This document shows positions 53,458-62,347 of a stretch of 64,000 nt of DNA, piece by piece. The notes under the pieces are model-generated. The model was not told the origin of the DNA. It did not search any database and worked only from the letters and a program-made list of their open reading frames with translations. Source of the DNA: Pedobacter caeni (GTDB taxonomy: Bacteria; Bacteroidota; Bacteroidia; Sphingobacteriales; Sphingobacteriaceae); assembly GCF_900129215.1 (NCBI RefSeq), contig NZ_FQUQ01000001.1, positions 868,001 through 932,000 on the forward strand, in the 5' to 3' direction. The position numbers and the translations under genes were made by a program. Each line of letters begins with the position of its first letter. Within the stretch, counting starts at the first letter, position 1.

Positions 53458-54294
53458 TCAGGCCATTACCGCCACTATTTGTAAAGCCTGATACCCTAAG
53501 TCCTGATCTCCTTTTATTTCTATATGTTCTGAAACCTGATTTGGCCTTAAGCTTTTCGAGAACAGTTTCCAGGCAGTGTCCGGGTCAATGGTTACTGTTG
53601 CATTTGCGTTGAGGTTAGGCTCCTTATTCAATATCCAGCCAGTTTCAGTCTTCACAATATTCCATTGTCCACCAATTTCCGTGCTCACGATTAAGGAAAC
53701 AACAGTCCCATTCTCTGCTGGTACATCTTTATAAGTATGAGGAAAGGCGAACATAAAAGTATCAAGAAAAGGATAAAACAACTCCTTGGTCATGATTCCT
53801 TGTTTGCCTACGGCATCCCGGATTTGTTGTTGGTGCAAAAATTTCTCTGTGTATTCCCTCGCGATATGAAACCAGTTGGCAGAAGTTTCCTGTCCTGCCC
53901 ATGCCACTGAAAATATGGCATTCTCAAATGGGTCAAGTGAATTAAGATGGGTGATATACTCATGACCTGTCAACTCCAGAAGAGATTTCAGCACAGTAGG
54001 ACTAAATCTTTGAGCCGCATTTGTCCAGGTCATGTTCAAATTGTTGAGAAATGAGGTCAGCTCCTGATAAGAGTTAATGTTTTCAGCTTTCTCTCCAAAA
54101 TAACCGTCTCTTGATATAGACAACGCTCTTAAATTACCGTCAAGCAAATGAGCGGCAACATCTTTAACTTTCCATAGTTTTGCCACTGTTGGTGCATGCC
54201 ATTCCTCATCTGTTAAAGAATCCAGCAGGTTGATCAGCATCCGGTCCAGCAAAGGGAACAAATGCAAGGTCTCTATTTCTATTTCTTTGTCCAT
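53458..54294 (-). CDS. Maleylpyruvate isomerase N-terminal (DinB-like) protein
   Basis: 278 residues. The N-terminal four-helix bundle (LLDRMLINLLDSLTDEEWH near 15-33, WKVKDVAAHLLDGNLRAL near 42-59) is the MDMPI_N/DinB_2 pattern, with His54 as a possible metal ligand. The C-terminal half (from about 180, TEIGGQWNIVKTETGWILN) resembles an SCP2-like domain. In Actinobacteria such proteins are thiol-dependent isomerases or transferases; in this group the cosubstrate is unknown. It is first in a two-gene unit with the methyltransferase. Confidence 0.78.
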   Translation of the reverse strand: MDKEIEIETLHLFPLLDRMLINLLDSLTDEEWHAPTVAKLWKVKDVAAHLLDGNLRALSISRDGYFGEKAENINSYQELTSFLNNLNMTWTNAAQRFSPTVLKSLLELTGHEYITHLNSLDPFENAIFSVAWAGQETSANWFHIAREYTEKFLHQQQIRDAVGKQGIMTKELFYPFLDTFMFAFPHTYKDVPAENGTVVSLIVSTEIGGQWNIVKTETGWILNKEPNLNANATVTIDPDTAWKLFSKSLRPNQVSEHIEIKGDQDLGYQALQIVAVMA

Positions 54295-54398
54295 ATGGTG
54301 CCGAAAGTTAATTAAAAAAACACTCAGTCACGGAATTTACAACCTCATTTTACAGATTAAGAAATATTCTACAATTATTTCCATCTTTGCAAAACGAT

Positions 54399-54791
54399 AT
54401 GCAAGACTATATTTTTGAAATTCAACTAAAAGTAAGAGATTACGAGTGTGATATACAAGGCGTTGTAAACAATGCCGTTTATCAGAATTACTTAGAACAT
54501 GCGAGGCACGAATACCTGTCATCAAAAGCAATTTCTTTTAAGGAGCTGACAGAGAAAGAAATCCTTTTAATGGTGTCCAGAATAGAAATGGATTTTAAAA
54601 ACTCATTGACTTCAGGTGATACTTTTACTGTGAAACTAAAGATCGAACGTCAGGGACTGAAACTGATCTTCTTTCAGGATATCTTCCGACATTCAGATGA
54701 TGTTTTATGCCTGAAAGCCAAAGTGGAGGTGATTGCCAAAATAAATGGTAAGCTGAGCCGCGGAGAGATTTTTGACACTTTACTCCTTTAA
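54399..54791 (+). CDS. 4HBT/YbgC-type acyl-CoA thioesterase
   Basis: 130 residues from ATG 54399; the frame is open from TTG 54387, but that codon lies inside a CATCTTTG -7-like element (54382-54389). Single hotdog domain: the signature VRDYECDIQGVVNNAVYQNYLEHARHEYL corresponds to the YbgC pattern V..YE.D..G.V....Y..Y.E.AR.E, with the catalytic Asp in YECDIQG. It hydrolyses acyl-CoA thioesters; chain length unknown. It is a single gene, divergent from the MDMPI gene. Confidence 0.88.
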   Translation: MQDYIFEIQLKVRDYECDIQGVVNNAVYQNYLEHARHEYLSSKAISFKELTEKEILLMVSRIEMDFKNSLTSGDTFTVKLKIERQGLKLIFFQDIFRHSDDVLCLKAKVEVIAKINGKLSRGEIFDTLLL

Positions 54792-54861
54792 TATCCGTAA
54801 ACAGGATAGCGCCTCGTCAGGATACTCCATAGCCCCCATCAGGCGATTTAAAGTATAGAAA

Positions 54862-55272
54862 ATGCAGATAAAGAATAAAGTCCTCCTATATACCATTTTA
54901 ACAAATTTGCTGGCAGGCAATACCATTCTGATTTTAGCAGGTTTAGCCTCTTCTACCGGCGAAATCAATTACTGGTTAATGTTGGGGTTATCTGCCGCCT
55001 GTATACTCGTGTATGCAGCTGTTTTTAAGTATGTAAACCTTCAGAAATTCAGCACCCTGAAATTAGGGATCACCTCGGTGCTTTGTTGTATGCTGATCAT
55101 CACCCTGGGAAATTCAATTGCACTGCTGCTTAAAGATCCTGCTGATTTTGCAGGAAACCTGGGTCCTGTGTTGTTCATGGCAATTGCAGGAAACATCATC
55201 CTGTTTCCCCTTTCAGTGGGTATAGGGCTCTTAAATCTATATTGGTTCAACAAGGTAAAACACCTGGGATAA
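54862..55272 (+). CDS. Small membrane protein, four hydrophobic segments
   Basis: 136 residues with four probable membrane helices (about 8-28, 35-55, 66-88, 101-128). A basic C-terminus (WFNKVKHLG) suggests a cytoplasmic end. I do not recognise the family. It lies 70 bp after the thioesterase gene on the same strand and is convergent with the next small gene. Confidence 0.65.
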   Translation: MQIKNKVLLYTILTNLLAGNTILILAGLASSTGEINYWLMLGLSAACILVYAAVFKYVNLQKFSTLKLGITSVLCCMLIITLGNSIALLLKDPADFAGNLGPVLFMAIAGNIILFPLSVGIGLLNLYWFNKVKHLG

Positions 55273-55300
55273 ATAAGACAAAGTATCAGGAATAAAGATT

Positions 55301-55600
55301 TTACTCCTGATAATCAATAATGGTATAGCTAATTCCGGAGCTGTCCAGGTAACTCTTCAGTCCTTCCAGCCAGTTCCATAAATATGAAGTACTAAACTGA
55401 CAGACATAGATACCATCTGTTTCAAATATGGTAATCAGGTTGGGCATCTGGTGGGTATTTTCCGGATGTCTGAATTGCCGGTGTTGCTTCCCCAGAAAGT
55501 CATATTTCTTTTCAAAATAGGGATTCCGTTCCAGAAGATCGATCATCTCCTGAATTTGTCTGGCACTAAAATCAGCTTTTATTTTATATTCAAATCCCAT
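55301..55600 (-). CDS. Small hypothetical protein
   Basis: 99 residues, cytoplasmic. An N-terminal helix (SARQIQEMIDLLERN) is followed by short strands (LITIFETDGIYVCQFS) and a helix (LWNWLEGLKSYLDSS). No family was recognised. The gene lies 51 bp after the methyltransferase gene stop on the same strand, so it may be its operon partner. Confidence 0.6.
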   Translation of the reverse strand: MGFEYKIKADFSARQIQEMIDLLERNPYFEKKYDFLGKQHRQFRHPENTHQMPNLITIFETDGIYVCQFSTSYLWNWLEGLKSYLDSSGISYTIIDYQE

Positions 55601-55651
55601 TTCTTAAGCTTTAAACAACATTACTTGCGCTTTAAACCACACTGCACCTGA

Positions 55652-56389
55652 TTAATTCTCTAATCTTGCAGCGATCATCAAAAAGATAGGCCTTCTGTTT
55701 TCATCTTTCATTTCCGGATAAGCCATTAGAGTTTCCTCAGATGGCTTTGGTTCAGAGATGCGCTGGATCAGGAATTCGGAATCCAACAGCGTATTAAACA
55801 CCGTTTCCAGGGTTCTGTGATACTTCGTAACAGTATGCCCAAGGAAACTGGTATGCCTGATTCCCTCCTGCTGATAATGATCTACCGGCCAGTGTAACCT
55901 GTTTCCTGCGTCATCAAAGGTCCAGTCTTGCTCAGGTCTGGAAGTAAAGATGGGATGTTCCTGAGAAAAGATAAAGCTTCCACCCGCTTTAAGACAATGC
56001 TTTATTTTCTGACAGGTCAGGTTAAAGTCTTTCACATAATGAAATGCCAGGGAGCTGATCACCACATCAAATTCCTGAATCGAAAAATCAATATCTTCAA
56101 TGGCCATCTGATGGTATTCGATGTCAAGACCTGCAGACTTCTCTTTTGCGCTTTCCAGCATTTTGGCAGAAAGATCAATTCCAACCACTCTTTTTGCACC
56201 CTGCTCCTTTGCATAGATACAATGCCAGCCAAAACCACAGCCCAGGTCAAGAACTGATTTCCCATTAAAATCTGGTAGCATTTTTTGCAGTACATGCCAT
56301 TCTCCCGCAGCATTTAGCCCTTCCACTGATCTTGGCATATTGCCATAGTTTATAAAAAAATCCGGATCATCATATTTATTTTCTCTCAT
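55652..56389 (-). CDS. Class I SAM-dependent methyltransferase
   Basis: 245 residues. Motif I VLDLGCGFGWHCIYAKEQGA near 44-63, the acidic loop VVGIDLSAKMLESAK, and motif IV FDVVISSLAFHYVKDF near 109-124, followed by SFIFSQEHPIFTSRPEQ. This is the methyltransferase type 11 form common in Firmicutes and Bacteroidota with unknown small-molecule substrates. It is upstream of a small hypothetical gene and divergent from the following lipoprotein gene. Confidence 0.88.
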   Translation of the reverse strand: MRENKYDDPDFFINYGNMPRSVEGLNAAGEWHVLQKMLPDFNGKSVLDLGCGFGWHCIYAKEQGAKRVVGIDLSAKMLESAKEKSAGLDIEYHQMAIEDIDFSIQEFDVVISSLAFHYVKDFNLTCQKIKHCLKAGGSFIFSQEHPIFTSRPEQDWTFDDAGNRLHWPVDHYQQEGIRHTSFLGHTVTKYHRTLETVFNTLLDSEFLIQRISEPKPSEETLMAYPEMKDENRRPIFLMIAARLEN

Positions 56390-56508
56390 ACCGTATTCTA
56401 TTGTGCCTCGAAAATTTGGTGGCTTTCACAATTTAACATTAGCTTTAGTAAACAAAGATGCTCATCATTTGTTGAGTATCCATCTATTTATTTAAAACCA
56501 AACACTAC

Positions 56509-56961
56509 ATGAAAACAATTCTCAGTTTCACAATTACCTTATTTTCCCTGGCCTTATTTAGCTGTAACAGTCAGAAGGCAGGGAACAATGCGCAACAGCA
56601 GACCAATCCTGAACCAAAAACAGTGCTTGGTGGCGACAAAGACGATCATGGTTGTAAACCTTCTGCCGGTTACCAGTGGTCGGCGATAAAACAGGAATGT
56701 ATACGCCCATTTGAGTTGTCAGACAAGCTGAAAGACCTTACAGACGATACGATGGCCGCCTTCCTGCTCTTCTCTGAGAATAAAAAACAAGTAGAGATCT
56801 TTGCAAAGGATTTTAAAACCCCATTGGTGATCAGTGCCTCCGAAAATGAGGTATACATATCAACCGATAAAGTTTACAAACTACAAAAAGACGCACAAAA
56901 TCATTGGGTACTGTATAAAAATGAAGCCGGAAAAGAAAAAGCCGTTCTGCAACAAGGTTAA
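56509..56961 (+). CDS. Hypothetical lipoprotein with paired cysteines
   Basis: 150 residues with a lipobox (SLALFSCNSQKAG, Cys19). The middle has CKPSAGYQWSAIKQECIRPFE, a short Cys-x13-Cys motif (spaced by SAGYxWS) that recurs in Bacteroidota lipoproteins of unknown role. The C-terminal half is strand-rich. A strong bidirectional hairpin follows the gene. Function unknown. Confidence 0.72.
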   Translation: MKTILSFTITLFSLALFSCNSQKAGNNAQQQTNPEPKTVLGGDKDDHGCKPSAGYQWSAIKQECIRPFELSDKLKDLTDDTMAAFLLFSENKKQVEIFAKDFKTPLVISASENEVYISTDKVYKLQKDAQNHWVLYKNEAGKEKAVLQQG

Positions 56962-57015
56962 GCTAACTTCTTTTTAAAAAACGCTTCCTGTTAAAAAAGA
57001 ACTTCTCTTTAAAAC

Positions 57016-57053
57016 AAACAGCCCGCTGAAATTCTCTTTCCAGCGGGCTGTTT
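57016..57053. terminator. Bidirectional terminator
   Basis: Perfect 13-bp stem AAACAGCCCGCTG (57016-57028) with CAGCGGGCTGTTT (57041-57053), 12-nt loop, flanked by A/T runs. It separates the convergent lipoprotein and gamma-glutamyltransferase genes. Confidence 0.8.
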
Positions 57054-57072
57054 CGTAAAAGCTTAATCAGGT

Positions 57073-58965
57073 TTACCAGGCAATGCCATAATCTTCTCCA
57101 TGGTTACTCGAACCGCCCCAGAGACTGCCATGTTTCCAGTCAAAATAAATCGCATTTATTGGCCCGCTGGTACGGTCACTGAAACTCAGCGTATACCCCA
57201 TTCGTTTTAGTTCCTCCCTTGCAGCCGCTGTAGTATTGCTATTTAACAACATCTGACCCGGCTTAGGCTTACGGTCTTCTGTTTTTGTGCCTCCCAATGA
57301 GAGCCATAACTGGTTGGTATTCATATTTGCTGCTTCCGAAGCCTGTTGTACATTCATTCCAAATTCTGTTACATTTAAAAAGAACTGCAATAAGTTCTGG
57401 TCCTGTGTATCTCCGCCTTGTACCGCCGAAGACAAAAATGGTTTCCCTTCTTTAAGTGCCAGTGATGGCGATAAGGTTACCCTTGGTCTTTTTCCCGGAG
57501 CCACTACATTGAATGGATTCAGGGTAGAATCCAGTACAAAACTTTGCATCCGCTGGCTCATTCCTATACCCGTTTCACCCGCAATGCAGGCGGGCAGCCA
57601 GCCACCACTTGGCGTTACCGATACCACCCAGCCTTCTTTATCAGCGGCTTCTATCGAAGTTGTTCCTGCCCATAACCGTTCATGGTACAAATCATCCGGC
57701 GAGTTATTCAGCTTACCCATATCATGTTTAGGTGCAAAATTCCGTTTGGTGGTGTCCATTTCATAACCTCTCTTTTTAAGAAGGTCCAGATAAGGATTTA
57801 CCTTAACGCCTTGAAAAGGATAGGGATTTCCCGGACCGATTTCAGGATTATTTTTGTCAGACTGAATCAATTGTGCCCTTTGTTTGGCATATTCTTTACT
57901 CAACAGACCTTTTATCGGCCCTTTTGGACTGGTAGCAGGATCGCCATAATAAAAATCACGGTCTGCGAAGGAAAGGTTCATGGCCTGATATAGCGTATGA
58001 ATGTACTTCGGACTATTGTAGCCCATACCTTTTAGGTCAAAATTTTCCAGGATATTTAAAGCCTGTAACATGGCTGGTCCTTGAGTCCATTGCTGTAATT
58101 TATAGACATCAACGCCTTTATAATTTACAGTCAGAGGTTCTTCTTCCAGAGGTTTCCACCTGGCAAGGTCTTCCATCGTGATCAGGCCACCCTGCTCCTG
58201 GCAACCGCGAACAAATTCTTTGGCAATGTCTCCCTTATAAAACCGGTCGTAAGCCGCCATTAATGCCTGTTTTCTATTTTTTCCTTGTTTAAGTGCTGTT
58301 TTTTCGGCTTCCACCATTTTAGTCAGCGTAGCCAGCAGGTCTTTTTGTACAAAGATCTCCCCTGCTTCCGGTGCTTCTCTTTTTTCTCCTGAATGGGTCA
58401 GAAATACCTTTTTACTATAAGGCCATTGTTTGATCAGTTCTTTTCCCCGCTCCATGCTGTTTGCAGCCTGTGCTTCTATAGGATAACCTGCAGCCATCTC
58501 CATTGCAGGCGCAAGAACCTGTTCCAGGCTCAATGTTCCGTAATTAATCAGCATATAGATGAGTCCGCCTGGAGTACCCGGTGTTGTGGCAGCAAGCGCT
58601 CCATATTCAGGAGGAAAATTGTATCCTTTGTTTTTAAAGAAATCTACTGTGGCCCCTGTTGGTGCCACCCCCATAGCATTAATGGCAATTACCTTTTTAG
58701 TTTTGGGATTATAGATCAGAACCTGAGTTTCTCCGCCCCAGCTTAGCGTATCCCACATCGTACAGGTTGCGGCAAGCATCGCACAGGATGCATCGACCGC
58801 ATTACCACCTTTTTGAAAGATCATTGCCCCTGCGGTAGCGGCTAAAGGTTTACCGGTAATGGCCATCCAGTTGCGGCCATGTAAAACTGGTTTTTGTGTC
58901 TGTTGTGCCGATAATGGCAATATGGACGCTGCGGATAGGAACAGTGCCGAGATGATGTGTTTCAT
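57073..58965 (-). CDS. Gamma-glutamyltransferase-family Ntn hydrolase (secreted)
   Basis: 630 residues from ATG 58965 (MKHIISALFLSAASILPLSAQQ), which gives a clean signal peptide; the upstream frame to 59073 adds residues without one. The proenzyme is expected to cut itself before Thr435 (AGTTSIEAADKEGW), the nucleophile. Early GGT features are present: GMIFQKGGNAVDA-like AMIFQKGGNAVDASCA. The N-terminal arginine-binding region seen in classical GGT (R-x-x-G-G) is not clearly kept, so the donor may not be glutathione; acylase-type relatives exist. Single gene, divergent from the ABC permease. Confidence 0.85.
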   Translation of the reverse strand: MKHIISALFLSAASILPLSAQQTQKPVLHGRNWMAITGKPLAATAGAMIFQKGGNAVDASCAMLAATCTMWDTLSWGGETQVLIYNPKTKKVIAINAMGVAPTGATVDFFKNKGYNFPPEYGALAATTPGTPGGLIYMLINYGTLSLEQVLAPAMEMAAGYPIEAQAANSMERGKELIKQWPYSKKVFLTHSGEKREAPEAGEIFVQKDLLATLTKMVEAEKTALKQGKNRKQALMAAYDRFYKGDIAKEFVRGCQEQGGLITMEDLARWKPLEEEPLTVNYKGVDVYKLQQWTQGPAMLQALNILENFDLKGMGYNSPKYIHTLYQAMNLSFADRDFYYGDPATSPKGPIKGLLSKEYAKQRAQLIQSDKNNPEIGPGNPYPFQGVKVNPYLDLLKKRGYEMDTTKRNFAPKHDMGKLNNSPDDLYHERLWAGTTSIEAADKEGWVVSVTPSGGWLPACIAGETGIGMSQRMQSFVLDSTLNPFNVVAPGKRPRVTLSPSLALKEGKPFLSSAVQGGDTQDQNLLQFFLNVTEFGMNVQQASEAANMNTNQLWLSLGGTKTEDRKPKPGQMLLNSNTTAAAREELKRMGYTLSFSDRTSGPINAIYFDWKHGSLWGGSSNHGEDYGIAW

Positions 58966-59193
58966 AAAAATCGATAAGAACTTAAAATTACTTATTTTTG
59001 AAAGAAGCCCCAAGAACAATGTCCCTCTGCCTGTCACAATATAGCTACCGGTTTGCTGTGCGTTATCGTCCATCAGCTGTCCGCTAATGGACAGTAAAAA
59101 TTAAGGACGTTGCTAATTCACTTATTAAAAGCAACATAGCAAGGAAATTAAAATTGGCATACCATTCGTTCCTAGGAAATCAAATCAAGCACT

Positions 59194-61584
59194 ATGTTTA
59201 AACTGAACTTCAAAATTGCCTTCAGAAATCTTTGGAAAAATAAAGGATATGCATTTATTAATATCCTTGGATTGTCTGTTGGTATGATGAGCTGTATCCT
59301 TATTTTCATTTTTATCCGTCACCAGTTGAGTTTTGACAGTGGTTATAAAAACCAGGACCGTATCTATCGTTTTGTGACCGACTGGAAATACAGCAATTTT
59401 GAAGACCATACTCAGGGCGTTCCGGTTCCGCTTGCTGATGCGGCAAGGAATGAATTTGCTGCTTTCGAAAAAGTGGCTCCCATTACAAAAAGCAACAACG
59501 TGATCCGCATTAAGGACGAATACGGCAAGGATCTCGTAAAGATGTCAAAGGAGATTTATTATACTGAACCTGATTTTTTCGATATTTTCGACATTGGCTG
59601 GATCGCCGGTACGCCAAAAGAGGCCATCAAGGAACCCAATACGGTGGCACTTTCTGAAAGTACGGCGAAGCTTTTTTTCGGATCTGCAGAAAAGGCAATG
59701 GGGAAAAGCGTCTACTTTGGAACAAAGACCATTCTGAAGGTTGCCGGTGTGTTCAATGACCTTCCTGAAAATAGCAGTTTCACTTTAAACATAGTGGTCA
59801 GCAATGCAAAGAATCCAAATAAAAGATGGGCGGCATGGGATTCCGTAAGCTCAAATATAGAATGTTATGTTTTGCTGAAAGATGGAGTCTCTCTTTCCGA
59901 TCTGGACCAGCCAATGCAAAAATTCAATACCAAATATTATAAACGTAAAAATATCTCAGGTAATCAAACGAATTCATTGCAAGCCTTAAAGGACATTCAT
60001 TTTAGCGATAGATATGGCAATTTTGCCAATCGGACTGTCACTAAAAAGGAAATTTATGGGTTGGCAATCATTGGCCTGTTCCTGATCCTTACTGCCTGCA
60101 TTAATTTCGTCAACCTGGCCACTGCTCAGGCCATCAACAGGTCTAAGGAAGTCGGTGTCCGTAAAGTAATGGGCAGTAAGCGCAATCAGCTGGTACTTCA
60201 GTTCCTGACAGAAACCTTCTGCATCACTTTTCTTGCTTTACTAGTTGCCTGCGTGTTAACAGAATTTGCCTTACCGCAGATGGAGCAATTGTTTAAGGCG
60301 AGGATGTCTTTCAGTATGCTTGAGCATCCTGTAATCTTCGTCTTCCTCTTCCTGCTGGTCACTCTGGTTAGTTTGCTTGCCGGATGTTACCCCGCACTGG
60401 TGATGTCTGGCTTTAGCCCGGCACTGGCCATCAAGAATAAAGTAACCGTCAACTCCGGAAGCCTGAGTCTGCGTAAGGTGCTTGTAGTGGTACAGTTTGC
60501 AATTACGATCATCCTGGTGATTTCCACCTTGATCATCTTACAACAGATGAAATACATCAGAGAAAAACCGCTGGGTTTTAATAAAGAAGCGGTATCTATG
60601 GTTTCTATACCCGGAGATAGCCTGAGTATGACCAAATACGATACTTTCAAGGAAAGAGTTTTGCGTATCCCGGGGGTAAAAATGCTGAGCTATGGTCAGA
60701 AAGCACCTTTGTCTTCGGATATGCAAACCACTAATTTCTCTTACAACGGAAAAATAAATACCGATTTTGAACTCAGACTGTACTCAGCCGATGAAAATTA
60801 TTTTAAGCTTTTTGATCTGAAATTTGTTGCCGGAAAAGGATTCCGAAAAAGCGATACGATATCCGGTTACGTAGTCAATCAGACCTTCCTGAAGAAAATC
60901 AATGTATTAAAGCCTGAAGATGCTTTGGGCAAAATAATCGATCAGAATGGAAGAAAGGCAGCAATTGTAGGAGTTTTAAAAGATTTCAATGACCAGAGCC
61001 TTCAACAAAGCATTTCTCCTCTGGCCATTTATAGTGAAAAGGACAATTATTATAAAGTTGCCATAAAGATTGATAGTAAACAGGTGTTTAACACCATGCA
61101 AAACGTAGAAAACTTATGGAACGCCACCTTCCTGTCACATGTGTATTATGCAGAGTTTATAGACGATACGATCAGGGGCTACTACGAAAATGAGCGGGTC
61201 ATGGGTGTCCTCTTCCGCGTCTTTGCAGGGGTGATCATTTTTATCTCTTTCATTGGCCTCTTCGGACTGATTTCTTTTGTGGCTTCCCAGAGAACCAAAG
61301 AAGTGGCGATCAGGAAAGTGTTGGGTGCCTCCACACTGGAAGTAGTTAAAATGCTCAACAGTTCCTTTCTGATCATGGTATTCATTGCCAATCTGGTGGC
61401 CTGGCCACTGGCTTACCTGTTTGTGTCCAAATGGTTATCTGGTTTTGCCTACCGCACAGAAATCAGCATCTGGCCTTTTGCACTGGCGATGTTGACCTCT
61501 ATGCTGCTTACGCTGATTACCGTCAGTATCCGTTCCTATAAGGCAGCAACAACCAATACCATTGATGCACTTAAATACGAATAA
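59194..61584 (+). CDS. FtsX/MacB-type ABC transporter permease (large, two FtsX modules)
   Basis: 796 residues. The N-terminus begins FKIAFRNLWKNKGYAFINILG, a membrane helix and a long periplasmic MacB_PCD domain (about 48-240), then three helices (about 285-405, including SKEVGVRKVMGSKRNQL). After a second periplasmic part (about 440-640) comes a second FtsX module (RTKEVAIRKVLGASTLEVVKM). Such proteins export lipopeptides, antimicrobials or adhesion factors. No ATPase gene is adjacent, so it must use one encoded elsewhere. A 6-bp inverted repeat (CTGTCC/GGACAG, 59077-59094) lies upstream. Confidence 0.9.
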   Translation: MFKLNFKIAFRNLWKNKGYAFINILGLSVGMMSCILIFIFIRHQLSFDSGYKNQDRIYRFVTDWKYSNFEDHTQGVPVPLADAARNEFAAFEKVAPITKSNNVIRIKDEYGKDLVKMSKEIYYTEPDFFDIFDIGWIAGTPKEAIKEPNTVALSESTAKLFFGSAEKAMGKSVYFGTKTILKVAGVFNDLPENSSFTLNIVVSNAKNPNKRWAAWDSVSSNIECYVLLKDGVSLSDLDQPMQKFNTKYYKRKNISGNQTNSLQALKDIHFSDRYGNFANRTVTKKEIYGLAIIGLFLILTACINFVNLATAQAINRSKEVGVRKVMGSKRNQLVLQFLTETFCITFLALLVACVLTEFALPQMEQLFKARMSFSMLEHPVIFVFLFLLVTLVSLLAGCYPALVMSGFSPALAIKNKVTVNSGSLSLRKVLVVVQFAITIILVISTLIILQQMKYIREKPLGFNKEAVSMVSIPGDSLSMTKYDTFKERVLRIPGVKMLSYGQKAPLSSDMQTTNFSYNGKINTDFELRLYSADENYFKLFDLKFVAGKGFRKSDTISGYVVNQTFLKKINVLKPEDALGKIIDQNGRKAAIVGVLKDFNDQSLQQSISPLAIYSEKDNYYKVAIKIDSKQVFNTMQNVENLWNATFLSHVYYAEFIDDTIRGYYENERVMGVLFRVFAGVIIFISFIGLFGLISFVASQRTKEVAIRKVLGASTLEVVKMLNSSFLIMVFIANLVAWPLAYLFVSKWLSGFAYRTEISIWPFALAMLTSMLLTLITVSIRSYKAATTNTIDALKYE

Positions 61585-61645
61585 AACCTTAAACACAAAT
61601 AGAACATTAAGTGCAATAAAACCTTAATTATCAATAAAATAAGGC

Positions 61646-62347
61646 CTAATGGAACAGTTTTTCCTTTAAAGCGGCATATCTGGTCCTTCCAATAGGAAGG
61701 ATCTCGCCGTTTTCAAGTAAAAGGTGGTATTTACTTCCTGAGCCGACGGTGATTTTCATAGACTGCCCGATCGGGACAATATAAGACTTGTGAATCCTTT
61801 CAAAAGAAGCTGGCAGCAATTGCTCCAGCTTCTCCAAAGACTTATCATGGAGTTCCTGTTTGCCATTTTTCAAATGCAGTTCAGAATAAATTCCTGCTCC
61901 TTTAATATAAATAAGCTCATTCACATCAATCAGCACAATGTTCCCTGCCCTTTTAACCGCCAGAAAACGGAGCCCATTCTCTTTCTGATTTTCAGCCACA
62001 GAAATCCTTTGAAAAGCCTGAGACAACCTGCGTTCATCAAAGGGTTTAGCTACAAAATCAAGCACTCCATATTCAAAAGCAGTGATGGCCTTTTCCGTAT
62101 ATGCCGAAATAATGATGGTATGAAAAGATCCGGAGATCACCGATTTCAGCAACTCAAAACCATCTCTCCCATTTAAGTTCAGGTCCAGCAGCAAGACCTC
62201 AATTTCATTGCTTTCAAGAAACAGCAATCCTTCTTCTACAGACTCGCAGATGGTGATGCCCTGCAATTGTGCGCCAAAGAAACTACGGCTCATCCGTTCA
62301 ATTCTTCCCGCTATGCGGCCTTCATCTTCAACCACTAATATTCTCAT
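61646..62347 (-). CDS. LytTR-family response regulator
   Basis: 233 residues. Receiver domain (about 1-115) with the phospho-accepting Asp55 (LLLDLNLNG), the acidic pocket VVEDE, and the conserved Lys in FVAKPFDE. The C-terminal LytTR DNA-binding domain (about 130-230) has NELIYIKGAGIYSELHLKNG, FERIHKSYIVP and LPIGRTRYAALKEKL. Its start overlaps the stop of the kinase gene by 4 bp, so they are translationally coupled and form a LytS/LytR-type two-component system. The neighbouring ABC permease is a possible target. Confidence 0.93.
   Translation of the reverse strand: MRILVVEDEGRIAGRIERMSRSFFGAQLQGITICESVEEGLLFLESNEIEVLLLDLNLNGRDGFELLKSVISGSFHTIIISAYTEKAITAFEYGVLDFVAKPFDERRLSQAFQRISVAENQKENGLRFLAVKRAGNIVLIDVNELIYIKGAGIYSELHLKNGKQELHDKSLEKLEQLLPASFERIHKSYIVPIGQSMKITVGSGSKYHLLLENGEILPIGRTRYAALKEKLFH

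Noticed and set aside
59077..59094. Operator upstream of the ABC permease (CTGTCC/GGACAG)
   Set aside because: A 6-bp dyad at this distance is common by chance and also lies in the N-terminal extension region of the gamma-glutamyltransferase frame; kept only as a remark in the permease entry.
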